From: Lysobacter sp. Root690
Lineage (GTDB): Bacteria; Pseudomonadota; Gammaproteobacteria; Xanthomonadales; Xanthomonadaceae
Reading direction: 5' to 3'
NCBI RefSeq assembly: GCF_001427785.1
Contig: NZ_LMHM01000016.1
Coordinates: forward strand, 643,290-692,758
Length of the DNA: 49,469 nucleotides
Shown: positions 8,880 to 20,900 of the stretch, piece after piece
How positions within the stretch are numbered: the first letter of the stretch is position 1
Layout: every line of letters begins with the position of its first letter
Translations under genes and position numbers: made by a program
Notes under the pieces: generated by a model
Database searches by the model: none
Told to the model about the DNA's origin: nothing
Seen by the model: only the letters and a program-made list of their open reading frames with translations

Positions 8880-8940
8880 TACCCGATCACTCTACCGCTT
8901 CACCGCAAGCAATCCGCTTGCGGCCGATCAGCCCACATCG

Positions 8941-11900
8941 CTACGGCGAATTCACGCAACGCGGATCGTCCACCCCGCAGGTGCCGAAGCCGATCACCTG
9001 CACCGAGATCAATGCAGGAATATCGCGGGTGGCCAACGCCGGCCGCTGCCCGGCCATGTCCTGGGCGACCGCGTTGACGCCGGAACTCGCCGAGGACGCG
9101 GCCGACAAGGCGCCGGTGTCGACGCCGCGCGCGACCGGGATGCCGATCGAATCGCCGTCGACCTGGATGTTGTCGGCGTTGGCCACGGTCTGCGCGGCGA
9201 CGATCAGATTGCCACTGATGCGGATGCCGGCGTCGCCCGCGTCGATGGTGCCGCGCGGCGCGACCAGCACCGCGTCGCCGGCCTTCGCGCCGGGCACAGT
9301 CTGCAAGGTCGCGATGCCGGCGCCGCTGACCAGGCCCTTGGCGTCGATCCGGCAGTTGTGGTCGATATCGCACACGTAACGCACCGGCGGTTTGTCCGAC
9401 GAGGTCTTGGCGCCCTTGCCGGCGTTGATGTCGCCGTTGGAGCCCCAGATCAGCAGATCGCCGCCTCGCTGGGTGAAGATGCGGCTCTGCGCGAGCAACA
9501 CGCTGCGATCGGCGAACAAACCTATGTCGCCGATGTCCAGGGTCAGGATGCCCTGCTGGTTCGGACCGATCACCACCGCGCCCTGATTGTTCACCACCAT
9601 CGGCGGCGCGGCCACGCTGCCGACCTGGATATCGCCGCCCGGGCCGAGGATGCGGATATCGCCGCCCTGCTGGGTCTGCAAGGTCGAACCGCGCATGTCG
9701 AGCTGGCCGGTCGACACGGGTTTCTCGGCGCCGTTCTGCCCGCCTTCGAGCTGATTGGCGGTGTAGCCCAGCGCGGCCGGGAACAAGGTGTTGATCGCGC
9801 GATAACCGGCGGCGTACTTGCCGAACTCGGGGCTGGCCGGGTCCTTGTTGTCGCGGCCGGCGCGCTTGAGCACGTCGAGGAAGACCTTGTCGACCAGCCG
9901 CTGCTGCACCGCTTCGGGTTGCTGCGCGAACGCCTGCCAGGCCTGTTCGGCGCTGAGCGCGGGCGCGTCGCCGCCGGCAGTACCGTTGCGGGTCAGTTCG
10001 TCTTGACGCAGTTGCTGCACGTAGGCGATCAGCAACGCCGAATACGAAGCCGCATCCGTACTCGAAGGATCGAGATAACGCTGCGCGAACGCCCGCGTGT
10101 TGACGCCCGGCGCGACACCGAAGCGCACCACCAGGTCCGCGCCCTGGAACGGCAGGCCGGCGTTGTCGCGGTTGCCGATGCTGCGGATGCCGCCGCCCTC
10201 GGGCTTGAGCTGGTTGTTGGCGTAGGCCTCGTTGGCCGAGGTCAACGGGCCGAGATCGCGCCCGGTCTGCACTTCGAACGTACCCGGCCCGCCGACCTGC
10301 AACCACGATTGCGAGGTCTTGAACGCGCCATTGCCGCGCGCCAGCGGCCGGTAGTACAGATCGCGACCAGCGAGGATGCGGGTGGCATCCGACGCACGAT
10401 AATTCTGCCCGCGGAAATCCAGATCGACGATGTCGCGGCCAGCGCGCACCGTGGCCGGCTTGGGCAGATCGATGCGCAAGGTGTTGAGGCTGGAGCGTTC
10501 GCTCTGGATGCCGCCGAGAATGTCGCCGAGCGCGTAGATCCGCACCAGCTCGGCATCGTCGCGATGCAGGTTGGCGCGCTGGTTGCGATCGGGTTCGAAG
10601 CGATCGATCAAGGCGTAGTCGAACGCGGTTTCGCCCGGCAGGCTGGCCAGTTGCCGGAACGGCGACGGCATCCAGTCCGGATCGATATCGAGCATGCGCA
10701 AGGTATCGACCAGCGGGAACTGATCCGACAACAGATGCAGATCGCCGCCGGCCAACAGGCTGAGCTGGCTGCGCGCCGACGGGAACAGCTGGCCGCCGTT
10801 GTGCAGGCTCAGGTCGCCCGCGGCCGCGCTCAGCGACAGCCGTGACGGCAGCACCTGGGCGAAGATCGGATTGTCATGGATCTCGTACGGCGCATGCGCG
10901 CGCGAGGTGCTGCGGTTGCCGTAAGCGAACAGCACATCGCCGAGGCTGAGCGTATCGAACGACAGATCGCCGGCCACCGAAGTCACGCTGAGCTGGGTGT
11001 CGCGGCCGTAGGACTGCGAGTCGGCGACGTTCTCGGGCAGACGCGCGTACGACGGATTGAGCACCCGGCCGATTTCCACGTCCTGCGCGCCGGTGACTCG
11101 CCAGTTGGCGTCCTGCATCGCCAGGATCGGCGCGACCGCGCTGCGCATGCGGCTGGCGACGGCGGAGATGTTGTCGATGAACACCAGCGCGTCCAGATCG
11201 AAGGCCGAACCGATGCGGCCGCCGGCGTTGATTTCGCCCTCGCCCTTGGCGACGAAGAAATCGCCGCCGAGCAGATCGCGGCCGGCGTCGACGCGGATAT
11301 CGCCGCCGCCGAACAGACGCAGTGCGTTGCCGTCCTTGATCCAGGTGGTCGGCGCCGAAGCCGACACTTCGCGGATATCACGGCCGGCGCTGATCTCGAT
11401 ATCGCCGCCGACACTGAGCAGGCCCTGGGCGAAGCCGCCGAAGTTGATCGAGGTCGACAGCAGCGTGCGCTGATCGTCGGCGAGCACGTTGCCGGTCTGC
11501 ATCCACGGCCACCAGTACTGGCCGAGGTAACTGCCGGCGTTGCCGCTGCGGCTGCCGGCCGCGTCGTCGTAGATCTGCCGATTGCCGACGATGTCGCGGC
11601 CCGCGCGCAGGCCGATGTCGCCGGCCGCTTCGGGATTGACCGGGCCGGTGACGATCACATCGAGCGCGGTGTTGGACGCGGACTGGTTGGAGTCCACGGT
11701 CGGGCGCGAACGATCGGCCGTGGTGCCCTCGCCCGGACGGCCGGCGGTGTAGACGCTGGCCGGCGCGTCGCGATCGGCGAAACGAATATCGCGCGATGCG
11801 GCCAGATCGATCGCGCCGGTGCCGGTGCGCAGCATGTTCGGCATCAGCAGTTCGCGCTTGCCGTTCTGCAGCAAGGTGGTGTGGCCGTCGAACTTCAGGT

Positions 11901-14900
11901 CGGCATTCTGATCGCCACGCACCGCGCCCGGCGCGACGCTGGAGAAATCCGCGCCGGCGATGAAGCGGTAACTGCTGCTGTCGCCGCCGGCGAGGATCTT
12001 GTCGGCGAACGGCATCGGCTTGAGCGCGGACGCCTGCAGGCTCGGGGTGCGGTCGGCCGCGGCCGGCACCGGTCCGAGCACCGGCAGCACCGGGCGTTCG
12101 TTGACGGTCGGGATGATGCCCGGGTCGAACACCTGCTGGGTCAGACGCAACAGGTAATCGCGATAACCGCTGACGTAATCGCCGTAACCCGACGGCGAAG
12201 TCGGCGGCGCCGGCCCGAGAATCGGCGGATCGGGATCGACCGGGCCGCTGAGCAGGAACTGTTCGATCGCCTTGAGGAAGCTGGTGCCCGGGCCGAACAC
12301 ATCGTCGAGTTCCGGCGCCGGATCGGTCAACATCTTCAGCAGTTCGTCGTATTGGCCGTAGTACTGGCCGATCTCTTCGGAATCGCCGTCGTACTGCACC
12401 GGTTCGGGCAAGTATTCGTAGGCGATCGGATCGATCACGCTGAGCGCATCGGTGTAGCGCTGATGCGAGACCGGATACGAGCCGACCGCGCCGCCGCCGC
12501 TGGCGTTGTAGTTGTAGAAGCCATCGGAGATGGTCGCGGCGACTTCGACCTCGCCGTCCGCGCGCAGAGTCAGCACCGGCGCGGCGCCGTTGTAGCGGAA
12601 GTCGAGGTTGCCCAGTTCGCCAGAGTTGAGGTTCCAGTTGGTCAACACCCGGATCGCGCCGCCGTTGATGCCCGGATCGGGATTGCGCAGTTCCACGCCG
12701 GGACGCGCGCGGAAGTTGGCGACACCGGCGAAACGATTGCCGAAGGCGAAGCCCGGATTGCGCACGAAGCCCATCAAGGTGCCGGGCTGATGTTGCTCGG
12801 CGTCGCCGTCGACGTAACCGTAGAAGGTCTGGTGGGCGCGATTGGCCTGATCGGGCGCGAAGAAGTGGCGATTGAGGTACTGCTGTAATTGTTCGGGCGT
12901 GCTCGGCGGCGCCAGGACCACGCCGTTGACGTCGGTCCAGGTGCCCGGCAACAGTTGGCCTTGTGCGTCGTACCAGCCGGCCGGATCGACGATGCCGTCG
13001 AAGTGCTTGCCGGCGGTGCTGTCGTCGTGGGCGTCGGTGGTGCTCCAGACCGCATACGCTTCGAGCCCGACTTCACGCGCGCCGACGATGCCCTGCCCGT
13101 CCTCGATCACGACATTTACGTCGCCGCCCTGCAACAGCGGCGCGCGCAGATCGACACGACCGCCCGACAGACCGCCGGCGCTGCCGCCGCGCACGTCGAT
13201 CAAGGCCTCGCGGCCGATGCGGATGATGCCGGCGTCTTCACCGCGCACGTTCTGATAACCGTAATCGGCGTTGAGCGTGCCGTCGGTGACGCCGCCGGTG
13301 CCGATCTTGACCTCGCCGCCGCGCTTGTTGGCGGCGCTGCCGTTGGCCAGCAGGCGGCCGTCGATATCGACGCCGTGGCGGCCCCACAGCTCGATCTTGC
13401 CGCCGGACGTGCCCGAGGCGTCGAGCGTGCCGGCAATGGATACATGACCGTTATCGGGATCGCGCGTTGTCGCTCCGGCGCCGCCGTCGGCGGTCAGGCT
13501 GATCTCGCGCGCCTTCAGCGTATGCCCGGCCGACAGTTGCAGATCGCCGCTGCGGGTGCGCACCGCGACGCGCTGGTTGATGCCGCCGTCGTTCAAGCGC
13601 TGCGACAGGCCGTCCAGATCGAGCGCGGCGCCGACATCGATATCGATCCGGCCGCCGCGCCCCTTCGATGCCGAACCCTTGAGCGCGCCGAGCAGTTCGG
13701 CCTCGCGTTCGGGCGCGACGATGCGCAGTTCGCCGGCATCGCCGCCGCCGGCGTCGGCCGATACGTCGAGGCTGGCGTTGCTCGCCAATCGGATCGCGCC
13801 ATGATCGGCCTGCAATTCGATGCGGCCGCCCGGCGAGTACACGGTTTGATCGAAGATCGTCTTCGGCACCGCCGAGGTATCGATCGCCGCGCCGTCGTCG
13901 AGGCGCAGATCGCCGTTGCGCGCATGCAGGCCGACCCGGCCGGAATTGGCGCGGATCAGGGCATTGCCGCTGATGCTGGCGCCGTCGAGCTGGATCGCGC
14001 CGCCCTGCGGACGCGCGCTGCCGGCGCCGCCGGCGCCGCCGGCGCTGCGCGCGAGCGCGATCGCGCCGGTCGTGCGCAGGGTGTTGTCGGCGCCGGCGTC
14101 GGCCTGGATCAGCGGTGAGCGCATGCTCAGCGAAGCCGCGCCAAAATCGAAGTCGCCGCGTTGCTGGACCGCGATCGAGCGGTTCGCGTCGACATTGACC
14201 GCGCCGAAGCCGAACAGACGCTTTTCGCCGCCGCCGAACACCACGTCGCCGCCGCGCAATTCCAGCACGCCGTTGCCGGACGCATCAGCGTTGGCGGTGC
14301 TCGCCGCGCCCAGATCGTTGCTCAGGCTCAGCCGGTCCGCGCGCAAGCTGACCGTGCCGCCATCGCCGACGAAACGGCCGGCGCTGAGGCTGAGCTGGCG
14401 ATCGGTATCGACCGCGATGTTGCCGAAGAATGCCATGTCGCCGTAGCTGCGCAGGCTCACTCGCTCGGCCGCGGCGAACTGCGTGAGCGTGTTGCGGCCG
14501 ATCACGAAGCCTTCATAGTCGCCGTCGTCCTGAGTGAAGGCGATGCGGCCGCTGTTGGCCTGGATGTCGCGGCCGCCGAGCGAAGAGCTGGCGTCCACCA
14601 CGGCCTGGCCGGTGCTGTCGAGGGTCAACGACGCGCCGCCGTCGAGCCGCGCGCTCTCGCCGACCCGCAGCAACCCGCGCGATTGTTCGAACGCCGGCAC
14701 GTTGCGGCGCTGCACGTCGACCGCGCCGGCGTTGGACACGCGCAGCAGCGCGCCGTCGCCGCTGACCGCGGCGGTGTTGCTTGCAGTGTCGGCGACCGCT
14801 CCGATCAATAGAGGACGATCGCTCGCGCCGGCCAACTGGCCGCGCGCCTGGATCACGCTGCCGTCTTCGATCCGCAGGCCCTGCGCGCCGTCGCTGGCGC

Positions 14901-17900
14901 GCGCGACCAACACGATCTCGGCGCCTTGCAGCGGCGCGGACGCATCGTTGGACACGATCAAGTCGCGGGTGCGCACATCGATGCGAGTGCCCTCGGCGGT
15001 CTGGCTGCGCACGCCGCCGATCAACAGGCTGCCGGCGCCGAGGGTACTGAGTTGTTTCGCATCGAGCTGTACATAGCCGTCGCGCGCGGCCTGCGCATCG
15101 CCGCGGATCTGGATCGCATCGGCGACGATATCGACCTGCGCGGACGCGCCACCGGCCGCCGCGGCCACATCCAGGCGCGCGCCGAGTTCCAATGCGCTCT
15201 GCGCGCTGAGTACGAGCTGGCCGCCGTCGCGCGGCAGGTTCGGCGCGATAAGCCCGGCCTTGGCCGCGCGCGCGGCGAAGAAGGTGTTCGCGCTGCTGAG
15301 CTGGTACTGCGAATAGCGGCCCCAGACCTCGCGCGACTGCACTTCGAAGCGATTGCTGCGCGCATCGCGCGCGCCGCTGAGCGAATCGACGTAGTAACCG
15401 GCGACCACCTGGGTGCCGTCGGGCGCGGTCAGGTTGCGGCTGCTCAGACTGTCCTGGCCGCCGCTGCGCTGAACCACCCGGAACGCGCCGGGCAAGGTCG
15501 CGTAACGGCCCGGCAGCAAGGTGTAGACGCCGTCGGCGAGACCCTGCACGCCGCTGAGGTACACCGATTTGCCGACTTCGCTGCCGACTTGACCCTGGCT
15601 CAGCAGCGGATCGCTCGCCGCCAGCGGCGACTGCACGCCGGGCACCACCGCGTACACGCCGCGCTGGTCGGGATACAGATGCGCCGCGCTGCCGCTGCCG
15701 CCGTCGGCATAACTGGTGCCGACCGCCGACAACACATCGCGGCTGCCGCCGGTGCCGGCGATCCATTCGAACGCCTGCAGATCGCCGCCGCCGGACAGAT
15801 CCACGCGCGCGCCGTCGTCCAGGGCCAGGTCGGCGCCGTCGATGCGCACCTGCCGCGCCGACGGCGCGTTGAGGTTGACTTCGATATCGCTGACGTTCCA
15901 TTGCAGGCCGTCGACGGTCTTGCCGTAGGGCAGCACGCGGCCGTCGAGCGACACCGAGGTCAGGCTGCCGGCGCTGAGTTTCACGCTCTGGGTCGGGGTG
16001 AGCGCGAGACCGCCGAACAAGGCGAGCGTGTCCGGATCGGTGGCCGCGCCCGCGCCGAGCACGATGCGTCCGCCCGGTGCGCGCACCACGCCGGCCTGTT
16101 CGATATGGCTGGCGTCGAACAACAACCGACCGCCGGCCGACAACGGCAGCGCCGATGCATTGCCGTTGCCTTCGATGCGGATCGTGGTTTCGTCGCGCGG
16201 CGCGTTGGCGCCGGCGCCGTTACGTGCGCCGAGCGCGCGCACGATGAAGGTCTCACCGCTGGCCGGGTACACCTGCGCGGCGGACAAGGTCAGATCGCCC
16301 GAGGTCAGCAGTTCGCCCGGTACTTGGCGGGTTTCGCCGGCCACCGCGACGCTCTGGTATTCGGTCGGCGTATGCAGGCGCAGATCGCCGCGGCTGGCGA
16401 AGCGCGCGTCGCCGAAATTCTGCAAGGTCACCCGGCCGCCGATATCGATGAAACCGGCCTCGACCGACAAACGCGCATCGCCCGGACGGCCCGGTTCGGC
16501 CAAGGTACGACCGCGTTCGCTGCCCGGCAACAAGCCCTGCAGCGACACGTATGCCGCCGACAGCTTCGCTTCGCCGCTGGCGCCACCGGCGACGAACGCG
16601 CGTGCGTTCATCATCAAGGCACGCGACAGCGACAAATTGACCGCGCCGTCGAACACAACCGGGGTCACCAACGGGCCTTGCGGCAATCCGTCCTCGCCGA
16701 CGCCGACCAGCAAGGTGTCGATGCCGGAACCGTCGAGACGATCGGCGCCGAAATACATCTTGCCCGACGGCGTCGCCGCATCCGGCTCGATCGCTTCACC
16801 GGGCTTGGCCGACGCGTTCAAGCGGCTGCCGTCCTGATGGAACACGATCGCGCTGGTCGCCAGCGGCGCGCGGCCGCCGCTGTTGTCGAGCGGTCGCGTG
16901 CTCTGCGCCGCCAGCAACTGCACGCTGCCGCCGCGCGCCCGCGCATCGCCGCCGGCGGCATGGATATCGCCATCGAAATACAGACCGGCCGCCGACGACA
17001 GCACCAGTTCGCCGCCGTCGCTCCACACCGTGCGCGGCGCCAGCGGCGCATCACCCAGACCGTTGCCGTCGGCCGGTAGATCGAACACCGCGCGCGCGCC
17101 GGACAGATCCAGTTGCGCGCCCTGCTCGACCACCACGTAGCCGCTGTCGCTGCTCAGGCTGATGCGGCCGCCGTCGAGCAGCTTGCCGTCGCGCGGCACA
17201 GCGCCGCCTTGCGGCAGCGGGGTCTTGAACGGATCGAGCAAGGCCACGCCGGAAACGTCCAGCACCGCGTTCTGACCGACCCACACCGACTTGGAGCCGC
17301 GCCAGTAATCGATCGGCGCCGGGCTGTGCGACGGCGACAGACCCTGCACCGAGGTATCGCCCGACAGCGCGATGCTGCCGCCGTGCGCGGTCACGCCGCC
17401 GAGCACGGTGAGCTGGCCGCGCGAGCCCAGCCGCGCGTCGCCGCCTGCGTCGAGCTGCAACTGCGCGCCTTCGTCGAGCAACAAGGTGTCGCGCAACTGC
17501 GACAACTGCGGATGATTGGGTAAAGTGCGGCCGGTCGCCGCGCCGGCTTCGAGGGCGAAGTCGGCGGCGGGACGATGGTAGGTGTCGATCAGGCCGAAGG
17601 CGCCGTTGTCGCCGCGGCCGTCGAGGTTCAAACCCGCGTAGAGGTCCGCGCCGGTCGGCAACAGACGCAGCGCTTCGCGGTCAGGCACGAAGTTGCGTTG
17701 CGAGACTCGCACCGTGGTGTCCGCGGCGATGGTCGCGTCGTGCTGGGCGATCAGGTCGTAGCTGCCGAAATCGCCTTGTTCGAAGAAACCCGCGTCGAGG
17801 TGCAGGGTGCGCGCATCACCGTTCGCAGCGCCACCGATCTGGATATCGCGCGCCTGCAGGCTCAAGCGCCCGCCACCGGCCAGACCTCCCGCATGCACTG

Positions 17901-20900
17901 TCGCATCCTGGAAGCGCAACTGTCCCGCTTCGCCGTCGGCCGCATAGAACGACGCCGGCAAATTGCCGTTGAGCGAATTCTCGTCGCCCGCGGCCGGTTG
18001 GTAGGCCAGCAGCGCGATGTCGCCGCCACGACCGAGCGGCACGCCGTCCTTCTGCGCCAGGCTGCCGTTAGGCAGAATGCGGCCGCCGCCGGACACGTCG
18101 AGCACCGCGCCGCGTTCAAGCACGATCGCGCCGCTGGCGTCGCGCAATTCGCCGCCGCTGTTCTGCAAACGCGAGGTCGTGCTCAGGCGGATGCTGCCGC
18201 CGTCGATATTGGCGCCGCCGCTGCGTTGTTCGGCGATGCGATCGCCGTCGTTGACCCATTGTCCGCGCGTCGACAGGCGCGCGCCCGACCCCACGGTGAT
18301 GCCGCGCCGTTCGCCGGCCTTTAGATCGTTGTCGAACTCGGCGGCGGCCGACAGCACGATATCGCCCGATTCGGCCTGCAGGCTGCCGTCCACGTTGATG
18401 CGCGAACCGCTCAAAGCGATGCGTCCACCGGCCTGCACCTGCAACTGCGCGTCGGCGGCGACTTCGATATGGGCGCGCGGATCGTTGAGCTCGACCGTGC
18501 CGAAGCCGGCCGCATTGAGCAGTTGTGTCGAAAGGTTGGTCACGCGCGAACCATCGGCGGCGAACTGCTGCGGCAACGCCGTGTTCATGCCGAACCCGGC
18601 CGGCGCGTCCTCGCTGCGCGCCGATTGCAGGCGCCAGTCGGTGAACGGGCCGTTGTCGACCGACAGCTTGAACACGCCGCCACGCGCGAGTTCGCCGCGC
18701 TCGATCTGATGGCGGCCAGATTCGGCGTCGGCATGGATGTCGCCGGCGAGCAGCAGCCCGCTTTCGACCCCGTTGTCCCCCCCGCTCGCATCCTGCTTCA
18801 AGCGGATGCTCAAGGTGCCGGCATCGCCGCCTTCGAGATAATCCGATTCGTAGCGGCGTTCGCGCCCGCCCAGCGGCGAGCCGAATACTTCCTGCACGTC
18901 CCAGCGCTGATGGTCGAGGGTGTAGTCATCGGCGAAACCGAGATAGTTCTGGCTCGGATCGGCATCGGCGAGGCTGTAGCGGCGGCCGTCGGCGCCGAGT
19001 AGGCGGCGCGATTCGACCATGCCGCCGAGGTAGTGCACGTAGCCGGCGCCGAGTTCCATGGTCGAGCCCGAGCGCGCGATGAACTCACGACCGATGACGT
19101 TGATCGAGCCGCCATCGACGAGCATCTGATCGATCTTGCGCGGCACCTGATCGGCGTAACCGGCGGCGTTGAGCAAGGGGCTGCCGACCCAGGCGCGGCC
19201 GTCGTCGGTGACGCCGTGCTCGCGGATATCGAGCTGCACTTTCTGCCGAAACAGGCCGCCGCCGCGCAGCAGCGGCGAATCGGCGAGTTCGTTTTCGCCG
19301 ATGCGTTCGATGGTGACGTAGTTGTCCGACATCGGCCGCTGCACATCGGTCAGGCCGGCGACGTTGAGGGTCGCGCCGTGTTCGAGCAGGATCCGCGCCG
19401 GCGGCGGCTTGACCCCGGCCTGGCGCAGCGCGTCCGTGCCGACCAGATCGAGCTTGGCGCCGGGCATCAGCACCAGCGAATTTTCCTGGAAGCGGATCTG
19501 CGCACCGGCCAGGGTCGCGCTCGGCGGCTGGAACGCCTTGTCGGCGCTCGGCGCGGAGGTGGTGGTTTCGCCGTCGCGCTCGGGCAGGATCACGGTCGCC
19601 GAATCGCGGCCGAAACTCAGCGAACCGCCGATGCGGTCGGCCAGTTCTGCGGCGGTGTTGGCGTCGCTGGCGCGGGTGTGGTTGGCCGCGATGATCGAAA
19701 TCTTGCCGGGACGGCTGACCCCGGTGGTGGTGCCGACATAACCATCTTGTCGAATGTCGTGACCCGTGAGAGTCACCTCGCCGCGCTTGCTGGCGATGAT
19801 GCCGGTGTTGTCGAAGCGGCCGTAGCCCAGCGCCGCCGGATCGGTGCCGGCGACCGTGCCGATATCGCCGTAACGCAGGCGCAGGTCGTTGCCGCCGCTG
19901 GGCTGACCGGCGCGCGCGCCGATCACCGCGGCCATTTGCACTTGCCCGTCTTCGCCCTGCACGCTGCCGGCGTTGCTGATGTTCGGCGCGGCGATTAATG
20001 CGTATCCGCCGGCCGTGGTCTTGATCTGCGCGCCGGCTTCGATCTTGATATCGCCCGGCTGGCTCGGCAACGCGCCGCTGCCGCTGTAGTCGACCCGTTC
20101 GGAGGTCAGCACGAACGCATCCTGGGTATCTTGCCGGGCGCGCTGGATGCCTTCGTTGATGAAGATGCGATTGCTCTTGGCGACGTCGTTGTCGAACAAG
20201 TTCAACGACGACGCCACCAACGAGCGCGTATTGACCTGGCTGCCGCCGCCGAACACCACGCCGTTGCGGTTGAGCAGGTACACGCTGCCCTCGGCCTTGA
20301 TCCGGCCGAGGATCTGGCTGGGCCGGCCGCTCGGATCGTCGATGCGGTTGAGCGCGATCCAGTCGTTGCCGCCGCTCTGGTTGCCGCCGCGCTGGTCGAA
20401 ATAGACCGTGGTCTGCTTGCCGACGTTGAAGCTTTCCCAGCTCAGGATGGCTTTCTTCTGGGTCTGTTCGATGGTGACCGTGGTGTCGGCGCCTTCTACG
20501 CGCTGGGTCGGAGCCTTGGCGCCGAGCCACAACTTGGACTCGCCCAGGCGCGGATCGTTGGCGAGGATCGCGCCGGGTTCGATGCGCACGCCCGCGGCGA
20601 TCTTCAAGCCGCCTTCGCCGAGGCCGTTGGGTACGTTGTTGCCGATCTGCGAAGCCGCCGCCGCGGCGCGCGCGGCGACCTGGGCCGCATCGAGCGCGCT
20701 GCGCACCTGCGCGGCGCGGCCAAACGCGGCCAGAGATTTCTGCGCCGCCTGCTGCGCGCGCACCGATTGCAGCCCCTGCTGCTGCGCCGCGCGCGCCGCC
20801 TGCGCGGACGGATCCAGCCCGCGCCGCGCGAACGGATTGGGATCGGCCTGCGCCGTGCCGCCGATCAACGCCATCGAGATCGCCGCGCTCAGCGCGAGTA

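Noticed and set aside
8941-9400. Contact-dependent inhibition (CdiA) toxin at the end of TpsA
   Set aside because: The beta-helix pattern continues to the end, there is no VENN-type boundary, no GC shift, and no small immunity gene before the terminator.
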